Assembly (NCBI GenBank): GCA_902806295.1
Contig: CADCWB010000006.1
Coordinates: 1-5,973, forward strand
Direction of reading: 5' to 3'
DNA from: an uncultured Sphingomonas sp.
GTDB lineage: Bacteria > Pseudomonadota > Alphaproteobacteria > Sphingomonadales > Sphingomonadaceae
Length of the DNA: 5,973 nt
In this document: positions 5,598 through 5,973 of the stretch, one piece after another
Numbering within the stretch: the stretch's first letter is position 1
Layout: every line of letters begins with the position of its first letter
Program-made: the position numbers and the translations under genes
The notes under the pieces: generated by a model
What the model was told of the DNA's origin: nothing
The model's input: the letters and a program-made list of their open reading frames with translations, nothing else
The model's database searches: none

Positions 5598-5973
5598 GCG
5601 GTGGGCTTCTCCTGTTCGGCAGGCGCAAGATCGATGCTGCCTGCCTCACTGACAAGGCGAACATTCCCGCCCGCCTTTTCGATCCGCGGCTTAGAGCCGA
5701 GCAGCCGCTGTCCGGCTCGGTCCCACGCCTCCGCTTGTGGGCAGCCCATCAGGTTCTGCGACAGCCCGCTGGTAAGCCTGATGTGGTCCGCGTTCCGGCC
5801 GTAGCTGCCGCTGAAGACGTTGCAGCCGAATTGGCCGGTGACTTGTCCACCCTCGAATTTAAGCCACCAGCCCGTGGGTTGACGGATTGCCGCGCCGTTG
5901 ATGGCAGTCACGCGAAAGCGAGTGCCCTCGATGGCGTTCGGGTCGGAGACGGTTTTCAGCCCGCCCCCAGCGC
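5594..5973 (-). CDS. META-domain protein, first gene of the array (5' end off right edge)
   Basis: The frame is open from the right edge to the stop at 5596-5594, giving 125 visible residues. It is not a GTG-started 105-residue gene. The upstream codons read AGGGLKTVSDPNAIEGTRFRVTAING without a stop, and the GTG at 5911 is the Val inside the first META strand GTRFRVTAING. The META domain is complete from there: FGCN (48-51), MGCP (75-78) and the closing AGSIDL (110-115), then a charged tail. The Gly-rich stretch before the domain resembles the linker after a lipoprotein cysteine, so a signal peptide and lipobox probably lie just outside the window; this is inference. Its stop overlaps the next ATG as ATGA. 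Function is unknown, as for other META proteins. Confidence 0.8.
   Translation of the reverse strand, partial: AGGGLKTVSDPNAIEGTRFRVTAINGAAIRQPTGWWLKFEGGQVTGQFGCNVFSGSYGRNADHIRLTSGLSQNLMGCPQAEAWDRAGQRLLGSKPRIEKAGGNVRLVSEAGSIDLAPAEQEKPTA
5608..5613 (-). promoter_or_regulatory. Shine-Dalgarno sequence of the two-domain META lipoprotein gene
   Basis: AGGAGA on the minus strand, 10 nt from the ATG at 5597 and within the last codons of the upstream META gene. It supports this start and suggests the middle gene recruits its own ribosomes even though it overlaps the upstream stop by 4 nt. Confidence 0.6.

Noticed and set aside
4912..5664. Upstream extension of the 4465-4911 frame to a 399-residue protein
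   Set aside because: The extension overlaps the real upstream lipoprotein in another frame and would bury the signal peptide MRLVALALAASLASC in the middle of the protein.
5594..5911. Complete 105-residue gene starting at the GTG at 5911
   Set aside because: The GTG is the Val in the first META strand (GTRFRVTAING). The frame stays open to the window edge, so the gene is truncated by the window and not short.

Overview
The window is a GC-rich bacterial chromosomal segment that looks like an alphaproteobacterium, most likely a sphingomonad. That assignment is an inference from the base composition, the protein flavour and the truA-fmt / recR-def / rmuC neighbourhood, which I recall as common in that group; I ran no search. 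Eight protein genes are visible, two of them cut by the window edges, and coding density is high. I saw no tRNA, rRNA, CRISPR array, insertion sequence, attachment site or phage gene.

Layout. On the minus strand, 1-1077 holds the start of truA (tRNA pseudouridine synthase, running off the left edge) and the whole of fmt (Met-tRNA formyltransferase), joined by a 4-nt GTGA stop/start overlap. A 48-bp divergent spacer separates fmt from recR (recombination mediator, plus strand). A 162-bp spacer follows, then def (peptide deformylase, plus strand). Fmt and Def act at opposite ends of the same process: Fmt adds formyl to initiator Met-tRNA and Def removes it from the finished N-terminus. Converging on def with only 6 bp between stops is a minus-strand gene for a small, extremely cysteine-rich four-helix copper-storage protein (Csp3/DUF326 type). 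It is divergent from rmuC (plus strand), a membrane-anchored, coiled-coil, nuclease-fold protein.

The right third (4465-5973, minus strand) is a tight operon of three consecutive META-domain (HslJ-like) proteins. Two are clear lipoproteins and the third lacks its N-terminus because of the window edge. They overlap by 4 nt and 1 nt. All three share a GCN cysteine motif, a second cysteine 26-27 residues later and a closing AGS-x-x-L strand, which points to tandem duplication and divergence. The middle protein carries an additional N-terminal GTEPFW-type domain.

Most of the window is ordinary housekeeping sequence. The parts that deserve attention are the META lipoprotein array and the copper-storage protein inserted between def and rmuC. 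I see no convincing evidence of a wholly new biological system.
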